The position numbers and the translations under genes were made by a program. Positions 16,924 to 26,581 of a stretch of 64,000 nucleotides of DNA are shown here, piece after piece. Positions within the stretch are counted from its first letter, which is position 1. Each line of letters opens with the position of its first letter. The notes under the pieces were generated by a model. That model had not been told where the DNA came from. It did no database searches and saw only the letters and a program-made list of their open reading frames with translations. The stretch is taken from contig NZ_CP044016.1 in NCBI RefSeq assembly GCF_004337365.2, positions 4,383,507 through 4,447,506 of the forward strand, written 5' to 3'. The stretch comes from Rhizosphaericola mali. Its GTDB lineage: Bacteria > Bacteroidota > Bacteroidia > Chitinophagales > Chitinophagaceae.

Positions 16924-17637
16924 ATGCTTCCAAAGTACAAACGTGTTCTTCTAAAATTATCAGGAGAATCTTTACAAGCTAAAGGCTCTAATGATCCGTT
17001 TGATCCCAAAATTATCGAACAATATGCTAGAGATATTAAAGGCATAACCGAACTAGGCGTACAAGTTGCAGTAGTTGTCGGTGGTGGTAATATCTATCGT
17101 GGTATGAATGAGGCGGATAGTGGTATTGAAAGAGCTCATGGCGATTATATGGGCATGCTCGCTACAATGATCAATGGTATGGCAATGCAAGCAATGCTTG
17201 AAAAAATCGGTGTTTACACTAGATTACAATCTGCGATCCAAATGGAACAAGTTGCGGAACCTTATATAAGAAGAAGAGCGATTCGCCATTTGGAAAAAGG
17301 TAGAGTGGTAATTTTTGCGGCTGGTACTGGTAATCCTTATTTTACTACGGATACAGCGGGATCGCTTCGCGCCGTAGAAATTAAAGCGGATATCATCTTA
17401 AAAGGAACCAGAGTAGATGGCATCTACACTGCAGATCCAGAAAAAGATCCTACAGCTACTAGATATGAAAAAATCAGTTATCAAGAATGTATTTCCAATA
17501 ATCTAAAAGTGATGGATATGACCGCATTCACACTTTGTATGGAAAACAATCTTCCTATTATCGTATTTGATATGAATAAACCAGGTAATTTACAAAGTGT
17601 AATTGAAGGTTCTGGTGTAGGTACGTTAGTTTCTTAA
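16924..17637 (+). CDS. pyrH: UMP kinase
   Basis: This 237-residue amino-acid-kinase-fold enzyme phosphorylates UMP to UDP in pyrimidine nucleotide synthesis. Characteristic segments are [12 protein letters not shown] at the N-terminus, [13 protein letters not shown] (about residues 48-60), and [12 protein letters not shown] with DGIYTADP in the C-terminal half. Length is the family norm (about 235-240). It is a cytosolic, essential housekeeping enzyme, usually a hexamer regulated by GTP and UTP. The gene ends in a strong bidirectional terminator shared with uvrA. Confidence 0.97.
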   Translation: MLPKYKRVLLKLSGESLQAKGSNDPFDPKIIEQYARDIKGITELGVQVAVVVGGGNIYRGMNEADSGIERAHGDYMGMLATMINGMAMQAMLEKIGVYTRLQSAIQMEQVAEPYIRRRAIRHLEKGRVVIFAAGTGNPYFTTDTAGSLRAVEIKADIILKGTRVDGIYTADPEKDPTATRYEKISYQECISNNLKVMDMTAFTLCMENNLPIIVFDMNKPGNLQSVIEGSGVGTLVS

Positions 17638-17660
17638 TTCTAATTTTAGATAGATCCTAA

Positions 17661-17700
17661 AAAAATAAAGCCTCTAGTTCAACACTAGAGGCTTTATTTT
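17661..17700. terminator. Bidirectional terminator between pyrH and uvrA
   Basis: A perfect 16-bp stem (17661-17676 with 17685-17700, core AAAGCCTCTAG/CTAGAGGCTTT) has A-rich and T-rich outer arms, so it works in both directions. It lies between the two convergent genes. Confidence 0.9.
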
Positions 17701-20544
17701 TTAAATATACTTTGCTGTAAAGCTTTCTTTACATTTTTTCAGTTCCGTTGGCGTACCTGCAAATACAAGATTGCCTCCTTTTTTTCCGGCTTCTGGTCCC
17801 AAATCAATTACCCAATCTGCCGAGCGAATAACATCCGTATTGTGCTCAATAACCAAAATACTATGCCCTTGATGAATCAATGCATTAAAAGAGGCTAATA
17901 ATTTTTTTATATCATTGAAATGCAAACCCGTTGTCGGTTCATCAAAAATGAACAGAATATGTCCTGCTTTGCTTCCTTGACCTAAGAAACTGGCTAATTT
18001 TACACGTTGCGCTTCTCCACCACTCAATGTATCTGAAGATTGTCCCAATTTGATATAACCCAATCCGACATCTTGCAAAGGTTGTATAGCTTTGACAATA
18101 TTTTTTTCTTCTTTGAAATGTTCCAATGCTTCATCCACGCTCAATTCCAATATATCGTAAATGCTTTTTCCTTTGTATTGAACTTCTAATACTTCTTCTT
18201 TGAACTTTTTACCTCCGCAAACCTCACAAGTCAAATGCACATCCGCTAAAAATTGCATTTCTACAATTTGTTCGCCTTCGCCTTTACAAGCATCACAACG
18301 TCCACCTTCTACATTGAATGAAAAATGTTTCGGTTGAAAACCTCGGATTTTGGATAATGCTTGTTTGGCAAATAACCCTCTAATTTCGTCATATGCTTTG
18401 ATATAAGTGACTGGATTGCTACGAGAAGATTTTCCAATAGGATTTTGATCCACCATTTCGATATGGTCAATGTCCTTAATATTTCCCGTAATGGCTTTGT
18501 GAAAGCCAACTTTATCCGTTGTTCCTTCTTTCATTTTCATTAGTCCGGGATACAGAATTTGTTTGACTAAAGTAGTCTTTCCACTTCCGCTGACACCAGA
18601 GATTGCACACAAAATATTCAGTGGAAATTCTACCGTAATATTTTTCAAATTATTCTGACGTGCTCCTTCGACGACAATTGATTTCGTCCATTTACGAACC
18701 TTGGCTGGTGGCTCGATTTGTAATTTTCCACTGAGATATTTTCCCGTAAGACTATTTGGATTTTTGACAATCGATTTGAAATCGCCTTCTGCAGTAACTT
18801 CACCACCCAAATGCGCCGCTAATGGTCCCATGTCAATAATGTGATCCGCTTCTTTCATGATCATTTCATCATGCTCCACAACCACAACCGTATTATTCAA
18901 ATCTCGTAATTCTTTAAGTACATGAATTAAACGTTCCGTATCTCGTGAATGCAAACCAATACTCGGTTCGTCCAAAATATAAAGAGAATCTGTTAATGTG
19001 CTACCCAAGCTACGAGTTAATTGAATACGCTGGCTTTCGCCACCACTGAGCGTATTTGCCAATCTATTTAAGGTCAAATATCCCAATCCTACGTTGATGA
19101 GCGTCTTTAATCTTTGCTTAATTTCCGTTAAAAGACGCACACTAATTTTTGCATCATTTTCCGATAATGGTAAATTGTCAAACCATAGAATGAGATCTTC
19201 TGTTGGAATTTCGCATAATTGGCCGATATGTTTGTTATCGATTTTTACATATAAAGCCTCTTGTCGCAGGCGATATCCGTGACATTCGTAACAATCTGTG
19301 CGGCCACGATAGCGGCTCAACAAAACACGATTTTGTATTTTGTACATATGCGATTGAATGTCTTCAAAAAAAGCATGGATGCCCAATGTCCCTTGACTTC
19401 CATTCCACAATTGTTGGATTTGCTCTTCTGTCAAGTCTGCAAATGGACGATGAATAGGAAATTTCAATTTGGATGCACCTTTGATGAATTGATCCTTCCA
19501 CCAAACCAACTTTTCTCCTTTCCAAGGAGCCACTGCTCCTTCGAATAGACTCAATCTTTTATCTGGTATAACTAAATCTGGATCGATACCTAATACTTGA
19601 CCAAATCCTTCACATATGGGACATGCGCCATAAGGATTGTTGAAGGAGAATAAATTAGGAACAGGTTCCTCAAATTTAATCCCGTCTAATTCAAATTTAT
19701 TGCTGAAATTTTTAATTTCTGTATCTCCAAGCACCACTTGCATTTCTCCATCCCCCTCATAAAATGCGGTATTTATGGAGTCTGCAAGGCGATGTAGATC
19801 ATCTTCTTCTAGTTCCTTTTTGACAAGACGATCTACTAAGGCATAAATATCTTGTTTTCCCTTAAAGATTTTTTCAAATTCTTTTTCTGGCAATTCAAGT
19901 AGATCTTCAATGATCTCTGTATTACTAGAAGTTCCTTTTTTGAATAAAATACGCGCAAATCCTTTTTGTAAAAGAATATTCAGTTCTTCTCGAATATCTC
20001 TATTTGCTTGCATTTTAAATTTGAAAAGAATAAATATTTTTGCTCCAAGTTCTTGATTTTGAATAAAATGAACAACGTCAGTAACGTCGTCTTTTTTGAC
20101 AATATTTCCGCTTATGGGCGATATTGTTTTTCCTATTCGGGCAAATAATAATCTCAGATAATCATAGATCTCCGTCATACTGCCAACGGTACTTCTCGGC
20201 GTACGAGTTGTAACCTTTTGCTCGATGGCAATGGCTGGACTTAAACCTTTAATATAATCCACATCGGGTTTGTTCATACGCGACATAAATTGTCGTGCAT
20301 AAGAACTAAGGCTTTCTGCATAACGTCTTTGTCCCTCCGCAAATAAAGTATCTATTGTAAGGGAGGATTTGCCACTGCCGGACACACCGGTTACGACAGT
20401 AAATTTATTTCTAGGAATATGTACAGAGACATTTTTTAGATTATTTGTTCTAGCACCTTTGATAAATATATCGTCATTTAATGGAGTTGTTTCCATTGTA
20501 TTTTTATCCAAATCTTTAACTTTCGTATTCTTTTGCTTTGCCAT
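17701..20544 (-). CDS. uvrA: Excinuclease ABC subunit A
   Basis: This 947-residue DNA-damage recognition ATPase of nucleotide excision repair works with UvrB and UvrC. The first Walker A is GVSGSGKS (residues 53-60) and the second is GVSGSGKT (near 640). The zinc modules are CPICEGFG with CYECHGYRL in the first half and CDACKGEGEQ with CEVCGGKKF in the second. Both ABC signatures read LSGGE. Length is normal. It is a single-gene unit, and the ATG gives a short polar N-terminal extension (about 20 residues) before the family start. Confidence 0.98.
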   Translation of the reverse strand: MAKQKNTKVKDLDKNTMETTPLNDDIFIKGARTNNLKNVSVHIPRNKFTVVTGVSGSGKSSLTIDTLFAEGQRRYAESLSSYARQFMSRMNKPDVDYIKGLSPAIAIEQKVTTRTPRSTVGSMTEIYDYLRLLFARIGKTISPISGNIVKKDDVTDVVHFIQNQELGAKIFILFKFKMQANRDIREELNILLQKGFARILFKKGTSSNTEIIEDLLELPEKEFEKIFKGKQDIYALVDRLVKKELEEDDLHRLADSINTAFYEGDGEMQVVLGDTEIKNFSNKFELDGIKFEEPVPNLFSFNNPYGACPICEGFGQVLGIDPDLVIPDKRLSLFEGAVAPWKGEKLVWWKDQFIKGASKLKFPIHRPFADLTEEQIQQLWNGSQGTLGIHAFFEDIQSHMYKIQNRVLLSRYRGRTDCYECHGYRLRQEALYVKIDNKHIGQLCEIPTEDLILWFDNLPLSENDAKISVRLLTEIKQRLKTLINVGLGYLTLNRLANTLSGGESQRIQLTRSLGSTLTDSLYILDEPSIGLHSRDTERLIHVLKELRDLNNTVVVVEHDEMIMKEADHIIDMGPLAAHLGGEVTAEGDFKSIVKNPNSLTGKYLSGKLQIEPPAKVRKWTKSIVVEGARQNNLKNITVEFPLNILCAISGVSGSGKTTLVKQILYPGLMKMKEGTTDKVGFHKAITGNIKDIDHIEMVDQNPIGKSSRSNPVTYIKAYDEIRGLFAKQALSKIRGFQPKHFSFNVEGGRCDACKGEGEQIVEMQFLADVHLTCEVCGGKKFKEEVLEVQYKGKSIYDILELSVDEALEHFKEEKNIVKAIQPLQDVGLGYIKLGQSSDTLSGGEAQRVKLASFLGQGSKAGHILFIFDEPTTGLHFNDIKKLLASFNALIHQGHSILVIEHNTDVIRSADWVIDLGPEAGKKGGNLVFAGTPTELKKCKESFTAKYI

Positions 20545-20648
20545 GAGAAAGTAAAATTACAAAACTGAATTAAGATAACTCTATGAATAGAAATTAATTG
20601 TTAATGAAAAATTTTTATAAAAAGAATAAAAAGTTAAAATTCTCCCCC

Positions 20649-20656
20649 TATATTTG
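20649..20656 (+). promoter_or_regulatory. Predicted -7 element upstream of the ECF sigma factor
   Basis: TATATTTG is an exact TAnnTTTG match. It would give a 5' leader of about 120 bases before the ATG at 20785. A -33 TTG at the usual distance is missing. Confidence 0.4.
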
Positions 20657-20784
20657 CATCAAACCTCTGGTATCGCCTATAGCAAAATATTTACACTTTA
20701 AAAAGTTTAATCAACCTTAATGTGTCATGCAACTCGCAATCGTTGTATGATGTAAGTGTATTAATTTGTTAATATAACCTAGTC

Positions 20785-21375
20785 ATGAAAGAACTTCAAT
20801 CGTTAAATGATACGAATCTCGTATTAGCGTTTCAAAATGGAAATTTGAAAGCTTTAGACGTTTTAATCGAACGTTATAAAGATAAATTATATAGCTCTAT
20901 TTATTTCTTAGTCAAAGATGAATGGATTGCTGATGATATCTATCAAGATACATTTATCCGTATCATTGATACATTAAGATTTCATCGATACAACGAACAA
21001 GGAAAATTTCTCCCTTGGGCAGCAAGAATTGCCCATAATTTGTGCATCGATTTTTTCAGAAAACAAAAGCGCAAACCACCAATAGTGACTAGCGATCAAG
21101 GTGAGGTTCGTGATATATTTGATGCCATCGATTCTCAAGTTGATAATGCAGAGCAAAAAATGATGCAGCAACAAAGTTTTGGTTTGATGTATCAAATGTT
21201 GGATTTGTTGCCTAATGATCAAAGAGAAGTAATTGTTTTAAGGCATTTTGCAGATCTTAGCTTTAAAGAAATCGCAGTGATGACCAATTGCAGTATTAAT
21301 ACAGCTTTAGGTAGAATGCGATATGGTTTAATTAATCTTAGAAAAATAATGACGGAAAACAGCGTCGTTTTATAA
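20785..21375 (+). CDS. ECF-type RNA polymerase sigma factor
   Basis: The 196-residue protein has a sigma-70 region 2 (about residues 25-95, with DDIYQDTFIRII and the RFHRYNEQGKFLPWAARIAHNLCIDFFRKQKR segment for -10 recognition and melting). An acidic linker follows, then region 4 (about 130-185, LPNDQREVIVLRHFADLSFKEIA with a helix-turn-helix ending ALGRMRYGLINLRK). Region 1 and region 3 are absent, as in ECF sigma factors. No anti-sigma gene is adjacent; the next gene is a periplasmic hydrolase. It is followed by its own terminator, so it is probably expressed alone. Confidence 0.93.
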   Translation: MKELQSLNDTNLVLAFQNGNLKALDVLIERYKDKLYSSIYFLVKDEWIADDIYQDTFIRIIDTLRFHRYNEQGKFLPWAARIAHNLCIDFFRKQKRKPPIVTSDQGEVRDIFDAIDSQVDNAEQKMMQQQSFGLMYQMLDLLPNDQREVIVLRHFADLSFKEIAVMTNCSINTALGRMRYGLINLRKIMTENSVVL

Positions 21376-21402
21376 ATATTGCATAAAAACGCAAAAACTT
21401 GC

Positions 21403-21436
21403 AAAGCCTTGGGTGAAATATCCAAGGCTTTTTTTA
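21403..21436 (+). terminator. Intrinsic terminator after the sigma factor gene
   Basis: A perfect 10-bp stem AAAGCCTTGG/CCAAGGCTTT (21403-21412 and 21422-21431) with a 9-base loop runs straight into a T tract. Confidence 0.85.
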
Positions 21437-21495
21437 TATTTGAAAAAATCTAGTACTACTTAATTTGCATTCCAGAACGGAAATTAAAATACAAT

Positions 21496-24414
21496 ATGAA
21501 AAAGAAATTATATACGTTGGCGTTTTTATTAGCATCTATTAGCGTAAAAACTAAAGCGCAGGATTTTTTACAACATACACCCGCAGCGGACAATTGGGTA
21601 GATAGTGTATTTCAAACTTTGTCACAAAAAAATAAGATTGCGCAGTTGATGGTGCTTAGAGAAAGTAGTACCAAAGATGGTCAACCTATTTTTTTTGATA
21701 AAGATTTACTAAAGCAAATTAAGAAATATGGAATTGGTTCGATTTGTGTATTTCAAGGTAGCCCAATTGTGCAAGCGCCAATTTTAAATAAATTACAAGC
21801 TACATCCAAAATTCCATTATTGGTATGTATTGATGGCGAGATGGGATTGGGAATGCGTATGACAGAAGTTGCCAAATTTCCTGATCAATTGACGATGGGC
21901 GCTATGAATAACCCAGATTTAGTATATCGTATTGGTGCTGCGATGGCAGAACAATGCAAAAGAATGGGGATTCAAAATGATTATGCTCCCGTTGTAGATA
22001 TTAATAATAATCCCAATAATCCTGTTATTGGTTACAGATCTTTCGGACAGGATAAATATAAAGTAGCGCAATATGGTGTGCGCATTATGAGAGGGATGCA
22101 AGATAATGGTGTGATGGCAACCGCTAAACATTTTCCTGGACATGGTGATGTTGCCGTAGATTCTCATTTGGATCTGCCGATAATCAACAAGTCTATCGCG
22201 GCGTTAGATACTTTGGAATTTTATCCATTTAGAGCCATGTTTGATTCTGGTGTCGCAAGTGTAATGATTGCACATTTATCCATTCCAGCAATTGATAGTA
22301 CGCCTAATCTAGCAACGTCTCTTTCTCCTAAAAATGTCAATGGCTTATTGAGAAATGAATTTAAATTTAAAGGAATTTCATTTACAGATGCGTTGGAAAT
22401 GAAAGGTGTAGCTAAATTTTTCCCTGCCGGAAAAGCATCCGTTCAATCGCTTATAGCTGGTAATGATATGCTTTGTTTGCCTGGAGATATTGACAATAGC
22501 ATTAAGCAAATACAAGCAGCTATTAAAAGTGGTGAATTAAAACAAGAGGATTTAGATTTTCGCGTAAAGAAAGTTTTATTGGCAAAATACAATTTGGGAC
22601 TTTCCCAAAAGCCGGTGGTGGATACAACTAATTTAGTTGCTGATTTGAATAAAGATGTTCCTGATTTGCGTGCAGAAGTTGCACAAAATGCGATGACATT
22701 AATCAAATTAGAAAATCCGAATGTATTGCATTTGGATAGTGGAAAAGTTGCGTACGTTTCTGTTGGTGATGTAAATACGGAATTGGGAAAAGAACTGAAT
22801 GGAAAATTTAAGGCAGATATATTTGAGTTTTCGTTCAAAGATGATGCTTCGGCAGCAAATGCTTTGTATCAAAAAATTCAAGATGGAAAATATGACAAAG
22901 TCGTAATCGGTTTGCATGATTTTTCCAAAAGACCAGCAAATAATTTCGGAATTTCAGATGCTGCGATTGATTTAATAAAAAAAGTAGATCAAAATAATTT
23001 GGCATTTACCTATGTATTTGGCAATCCTTATGCTGTGAAATTAGTTTTAGATAATAAAAACATCGCTGTCGCATACGAAGACGATAGCATATTCCAACAC
23101 GCAGCATTTTTGACATTGGCGCAAGAAGAAGGATTCAAAGGGCAGTTGCCTGTAACTATTGCAGATGCATTTCCGTATGGATATGGGTTGACTAAAATGC
23201 CCATGACTTATCCAACTGAAGTTGGCTTGAGTAAAAAAAAACTAAAAATTATTGATTCCATCGTAGATGGAGCCATTAAGGAACATGCTTTTCCCGGTTG
23301 TGAAGTATTAGTAGCGCGCAATGGTCAGATAGCTTTTATGAAAAATTATGGCTATATGACTTATGATAGTTTGCAACCTGTTGCAACTCGCGATATATAT
23401 GACTTGGCTTCTTGTACAAAAATTACGGCAACAACTATTTCCGTAATGCGTTTATTCGAAGAAGGAAAATTGGATTTGAATAAAACATTGGGAGACTATT
23501 TACCATGGGTAAAAAATACGGATAAAGCACCTTTAAAAATCAGAGATATATTATTGCACCAAGCGGGTTTGGTGGCATTTATTCCATTTTACAAGGCCGT
23601 GATCGATAGTGTTACTGGTGTGCCTTTGCCTCAATATTTCCATACAGTTAAAGATGCACAATTTTCTGTAGAGGTTGCGCCAAATTTATATTTGAGACGA
23701 GATTATTTGGATACTGTACAGAATTTAATTGTAAAGAGTAAATTAGGTCCGATGTACAATTACGTGTATTCGGATAATGATTTTATTTTTTTGGGAAAAA
23801 TAGTTGAAAAATTATCAGGACTTCCTTTGAATGAATATGTAAAAACAAATTTTTACGAACCACTTGGAATGACTTCGACTACATTTTTACCATTGGAAAA
23901 TAATGTACCGATTTCTCAAATCGCACCAACCGAACATGAAAAAAATTACAGACAACAACAATTACGTGGTACGGTTCATGACCCTGGTGCTGCGTTGATG
24001 GGAGGAGTTGCTGGGCATGCTGGTTTGTATAGTGACGCTTATGATTTATCCAAATTGTACAATATGCTTTTAAATGGCGGCGAGTGGGAAGGAAAACGTT
24101 ATTTCAAAAAGTCGACTATTGCTTATTTTACAGCATACAATACGCCATTTAGTAGGAGAGGATTGGGATTTGATAAACCTCAGATGAATAGCAAAAATGG
24201 AGAGACGACCTATCCTTCAAAATATGCTTCGCCATTGACCTTTGGACATACGGGTTATACGGGCACCTGCATCTGGGCAGATCCCAAAGAAGACTTGTTA
24301 TTTGTGTTTCTTTCCAATAGAGTTTATCCCGACGGAGGTGAGAATGTGAAGATCAATAAATTAAATGTTCGTGAAAATATTTTGGATGCTGTTTATCAAG
24401 CGATACAGCATTAG
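21496..24414 (+). CDS. GH3 beta-N-acetylhexosaminidase fused to a beta-lactamase-type serine hydrolase
   Basis: This 972-residue secreted two-enzyme fusion has a signal peptide at about residues 1-21 (KTKAQ). The GH3 domain covers about 30-370, with the NagZ-type KHFPGHGD motif (Lys211-His212 and the His216 loop) and a predicted nucleophile Asp298 in FTDALEMKG. A GH3 C-terminal-like domain covers about 390-560. From about 590 it is a class C beta-lactamase/D-aminopeptidase-like domain with SCTK (Ser639, Lys642), YSD (758-760) and a late HTGYTG. A role in peptidoglycan fragment recycling (glycan and peptide cleavage in one protein) is inferred from the domain pair. It is a single gene between two terminator/promoter regions. 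Confidence 0.93.
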   Translation: MKKKLYTLAFLLASISVKTKAQDFLQHTPAADNWVDSVFQTLSQKNKIAQLMVLRESSTKDGQPIFFDKDLLKQIKKYGIGSICVFQGSPIVQAPILNKLQATSKIPLLVCIDGEMGLGMRMTEVAKFPDQLTMGAMNNPDLVYRIGAAMAEQCKRMGIQNDYAPVVDINNNPNNPVIGYRSFGQDKYKVAQYGVRIMRGMQDNGVMATAKHFPGHGDVAVDSHLDLPIINKSIAALDTLEFYPFRAMFDSGVASVMIAHLSIPAIDSTPNLATSLSPKNVNGLLRNEFKFKGISFTDALEMKGVAKFFPAGKASVQSLIAGNDMLCLPGDIDNSIKQIQAAIKSGELKQEDLDFRVKKVLLAKYNLGLSQKPVVDTTNLVADLNKDVPDLRAEVAQNAMTLIKLENPNVLHLDSGKVAYVSVGDVNTELGKELNGKFKADIFEFSFKDDASAANALYQKIQDGKYDKVVIGLHDFSKRPANNFGISDAAIDLIKKVDQNNLAFTYVFGNPYAVKLVLDNKNIAVAYEDDSIFQHAAFLTLAQEEGFKGQLPVTIADAFPYGYGLTKMPMTYPTEVGLSKKKLKIIDSIVDGAIKEHAFPGCEVLVARNGQIAFMKNYGYMTYDSLQPVATRDIYDLASCTKITATTISVMRLFEEGKLDLNKTLGDYLPWVKNTDKAPLKIRDILLHQAGLVAFIPFYKAVIDSVTGVPLPQYFHTVKDAQFSVEVAPNLYLRRDYLDTVQNLIVKSKLGPMYNYVYSDNDFIFLGKIVEKLSGLPLNEYVKTNFYEPLGMTSTTFLPLENNVPISQIAPTEHEKNYRQQQLRGTVHDPGAALMGGVAGHAGLYSDAYDLSKLYNMLLNGGEWEGKRYFKKSTIAYFTAYNTPFSRRGLGFDKPQMNSKNGETTYPSKYASPLTFGHTGYTGTCIWADPKEDLLFVFLSNRVYPDGGENVKINKLNVRENILDAVYQAIQH

Positions 24415-24422
24415 TATATTTG
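24415..24422 (+). promoter_or_regulatory. Predicted -7 element of batD
   Basis: TATATTTG, an exact TAnnTTTG match overlapping the stop of the GH3 fusion gene, lies 58 bases before the batD ATG. A -33 TTG at ideal spacing is not seen. Confidence 0.4.
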
Positions 24423-24480
24423 CTTCAGAATTTTGTTTATAGCTCTATATCTTTATTATGGAGCTAAATTTTAATAAAAG

Positions 24481-26355
24481 ATGAAGCAACGGATTTCCAT
24501 TATTTCGATTTTACTTTTATGTTGTGTTGTTAGCACTTCCTTATTTGCACAAATAAAATTTACGACAGAGATTTCTGCCAATGTGATTGGTAAAGAAGAT
24601 TATTTGCAAGTGCAATATTCTGTTTCTGGTAATTCGGATCAATTAGGGGATATCCAAGTGGCGGGTTTCCCTGGTTGGCAAGTAGTTTCTGGGCCACAGA
24701 CTTCGCAACAAACGTCTATTGTTAATGGAACGGTTTCTGCATCTTTTAGTAATGTTTATTTACTCAAACCACAACATACGGGGAAATTAGTTGTCCCTGG
24801 TGCGAAAGTTGAATTAAATGGCTCCACTTATTCTAGCGGTGCGAAAGCTGTCCTTGTAAAAGATGTTGCAAGTTTGGGAAATAATACACTTCCCAATAAT
24901 TCTAGTGCGGGTGGAATGTCTGGTTCATTAAAAGCATTGATGGACCAAATGGCAAAAGACGATCAAGACATGGATGCTCCTAACGGAAATGTTTTGCATC
25001 CGGGGCAGACTCCAGAGGACTTGATTAAAGGAAATATTTTTATTCGCGTATTGCCATCCAAAAAGAAAGTTTATGTTGGAGAACCTTTTTATGTTGATTA
25101 TCAGTTAGTTACTTCTTTGGCTCTTCAAGCTCGTCCATCCAAACAACCCGTCTTCAAAGGCGTGAGTGTAGTCGATTTTACCAAGCAAACTTCTGCTACA
25201 ACTATTACCATTGGGAATCGGAAGTATCACGCATTCTTAATACGCCGTGTGCAATTGACTGCATTGGAAGTAGGTAAAATTGATTTGGGCATTGCGGAGA
25301 CGAGCAATGATATTCCATATTCCACTTATGACGATCCCTATCATACGAACACTAAAACAGTAGCAGTTCACAATGAGCCAAGTTTTGTCGATGCAGTTGA
25401 ATTGCCTGCGGCTGGTAGACCTACCAATTTTTCTGGAGCAATTGGACAATTTGATATGAAAACTACGGTTCAAAATATTCAAAGTCCAGTGGGGGAAAAT
25501 AATATGCTTTTCGTGACACTAAATGGCACTGGAAATCTGAATGGCGTTCATAAATTTTCTATAGATTGGAGTAAAAATATAGATCATTACGATGGGACAG
25601 ATAGCCAAGGTTTGGATAAATCTAATGTTCCCTTTCTAACGACTAAAGAATTTAAAATTCCATTCATCGGAAATAAAGTCGGTGACGCATCCATTCCTTC
25701 TTTTGACTTTAATTATTTTGATCCGAATTCTGGTACATATAAGGTGTTAAAGTCTGATGAAATTAATTTGCATTTTACCACTGCATTGGCAAAACCAGTG
25801 TCTTCCATTAATGTAATTGCTGCATTGAAAGATTACATTCCTTATGTTATCATTGGCTTGTTGATAATTATTTTCCTTATTCTTTTGATTAAAGGACGTA
25901 AGAAGATGGTAGTTCAAAAACAAAAGAAAGAAGAGGAAGAAAAACCGATTGTTTTACCAACAAAAGAAGAAAAACCTAAACCTCAAATTGGTCAGCCAAT
26001 GATGACTGAACCTATAGTTGCTCCTGTTGAATCTGAAGAAATAAAAATTAACTTCGAGGAAAAATTGCAAGAAATTATGCTCTTGCAAGAAAAAAATGAA
26101 GTTTATCAAAAATCAAAAGAATTAGTCGTTGCTATTTTGCAAAAAGTTGTTGGTTCAAAAGCAACGGATACAAATGTGTTACAAATGCAATTGGAACATT
26201 CCAATCACATGCAAAAACAAGGAATTTTGGATATTGTATCTTCTATCAACGGGAAAATAAATAAAGGATTGTACAGTCCATTTTTTACAGAATCCGACAA
26301 AATAAATCTCCTAGATGATCTGAATATTTTGTTAAGAAGAGCAGAATTAAATTAA
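24481..26355 (+). CDS. batD: BatD family membrane protein
   Basis: The 624-residue protein has a signal peptide (residues 1-23, ending LFAQ), followed by a large periplasmic beta-rich region with BatD-type segments (FTTEISANVIGKEDYLQVQYS near 26-46, GFPGWQVVSGPQTS near 61-74). A single transmembrane helix (about residues 452-472, PYVIIGLLIIIFLILLI) and a cytosolic C-terminal region with a helical end follow. BatD usually lies in the batABCDE (aerotolerance) operon with MoxR ATPase and VWA proteins. None of these is adjacent, so this is an orphan copy or the operon is split. The exact role of Bat proteins is unclear; an envelope assembly or stress function is proposed. Confidence 0.88.
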   Translation: MKQRISIISILLLCCVVSTSLFAQIKFTTEISANVIGKEDYLQVQYSVSGNSDQLGDIQVAGFPGWQVVSGPQTSQQTSIVNGTVSASFSNVYLLKPQHTGKLVVPGAKVELNGSTYSSGAKAVLVKDVASLGNNTLPNNSSAGGMSGSLKALMDQMAKDDQDMDAPNGNVLHPGQTPEDLIKGNIFIRVLPSKKKVYVGEPFYVDYQLVTSLALQARPSKQPVFKGVSVVDFTKQTSATTITIGNRKYHAFLIRRVQLTALEVGKIDLGIAETSNDIPYSTYDDPYHTNTKTVAVHNEPSFVDAVELPAAGRPTNFSGAIGQFDMKTTVQNIQSPVGENNMLFVTLNGTGNLNGVHKFSIDWSKNIDHYDGTDSQGLDKSNVPFLTTKEFKIPFIGNKVGDASIPSFDFNYFDPNSGTYKVLKSDEINLHFTTALAKPVSSINVIAALKDYIPYVIIGLLIIIFLILLIKGRKKMVVQKQKKEEEEKPIVLPTKEEKPKPQIGQPMMTEPIVAPVESEEIKINFEEKLQEIMLLQEKNEVYQKSKELVVAILQKVVGSKATDTNVLQMQLEHSNHMQKQGILDIVSSINGKINKGLYSPFFTESDKINLLDDLNILLRRAELN

Positions 26356-26402
26356 TTACTTTTTGATAAAAATATTTATGTGGATAAATGGTAAATAAAT
26401 AG

Positions 26403-26410
26403 TAACTTTG
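26403..26410 (+). promoter_or_regulatory. rpoC: Predicted -7 element of rpoC
   Basis: TAACTTTG is an exact TAnnTTTG match, 171 bases before the rpoC ATG. It would give a 5' leader of about 165 bases containing a perfect 10-bp hairpin. The -33 box is not clear. Confidence 0.45.
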
Positions 26411-26475
26411 CCAGTCTATGTACATAGCAGTTTTGCGTTTTTTACCTTATTTTGGTGTATACTAAATATTGGAAA

Positions 26476-26510
26476 AGCCGTAATGTTTTGTTAACCAATT
26501 CATTACGGCT
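26476..26510 (+). promoter_or_regulatory. Leader hairpin upstream of rpoC
   Basis: A perfect 10-bp stem AGCCGTAATG/CATTACGGCT (26476-26485 and 26501-26510) encloses a 15-base loop. No immediate T run follows, so it is not a typical terminator. It may regulate or process the rpoC mRNA. Confidence 0.45.
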
Positions 26511-26581
26511 ATTGGTGTTTTTATACATAAACCTAAGTTTTTAAACGTAATTCATTTAAAATTTCAAACTTTTACTGGAAT

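Noticed and set aside
26416-26427. Palindrome CTATGTACATAG just after the rpoC -7 element
   Set aside because: Short and common in AT-rich DNA; not repeated nearby, so I do not call it an operator, only mention it in the leader finding.
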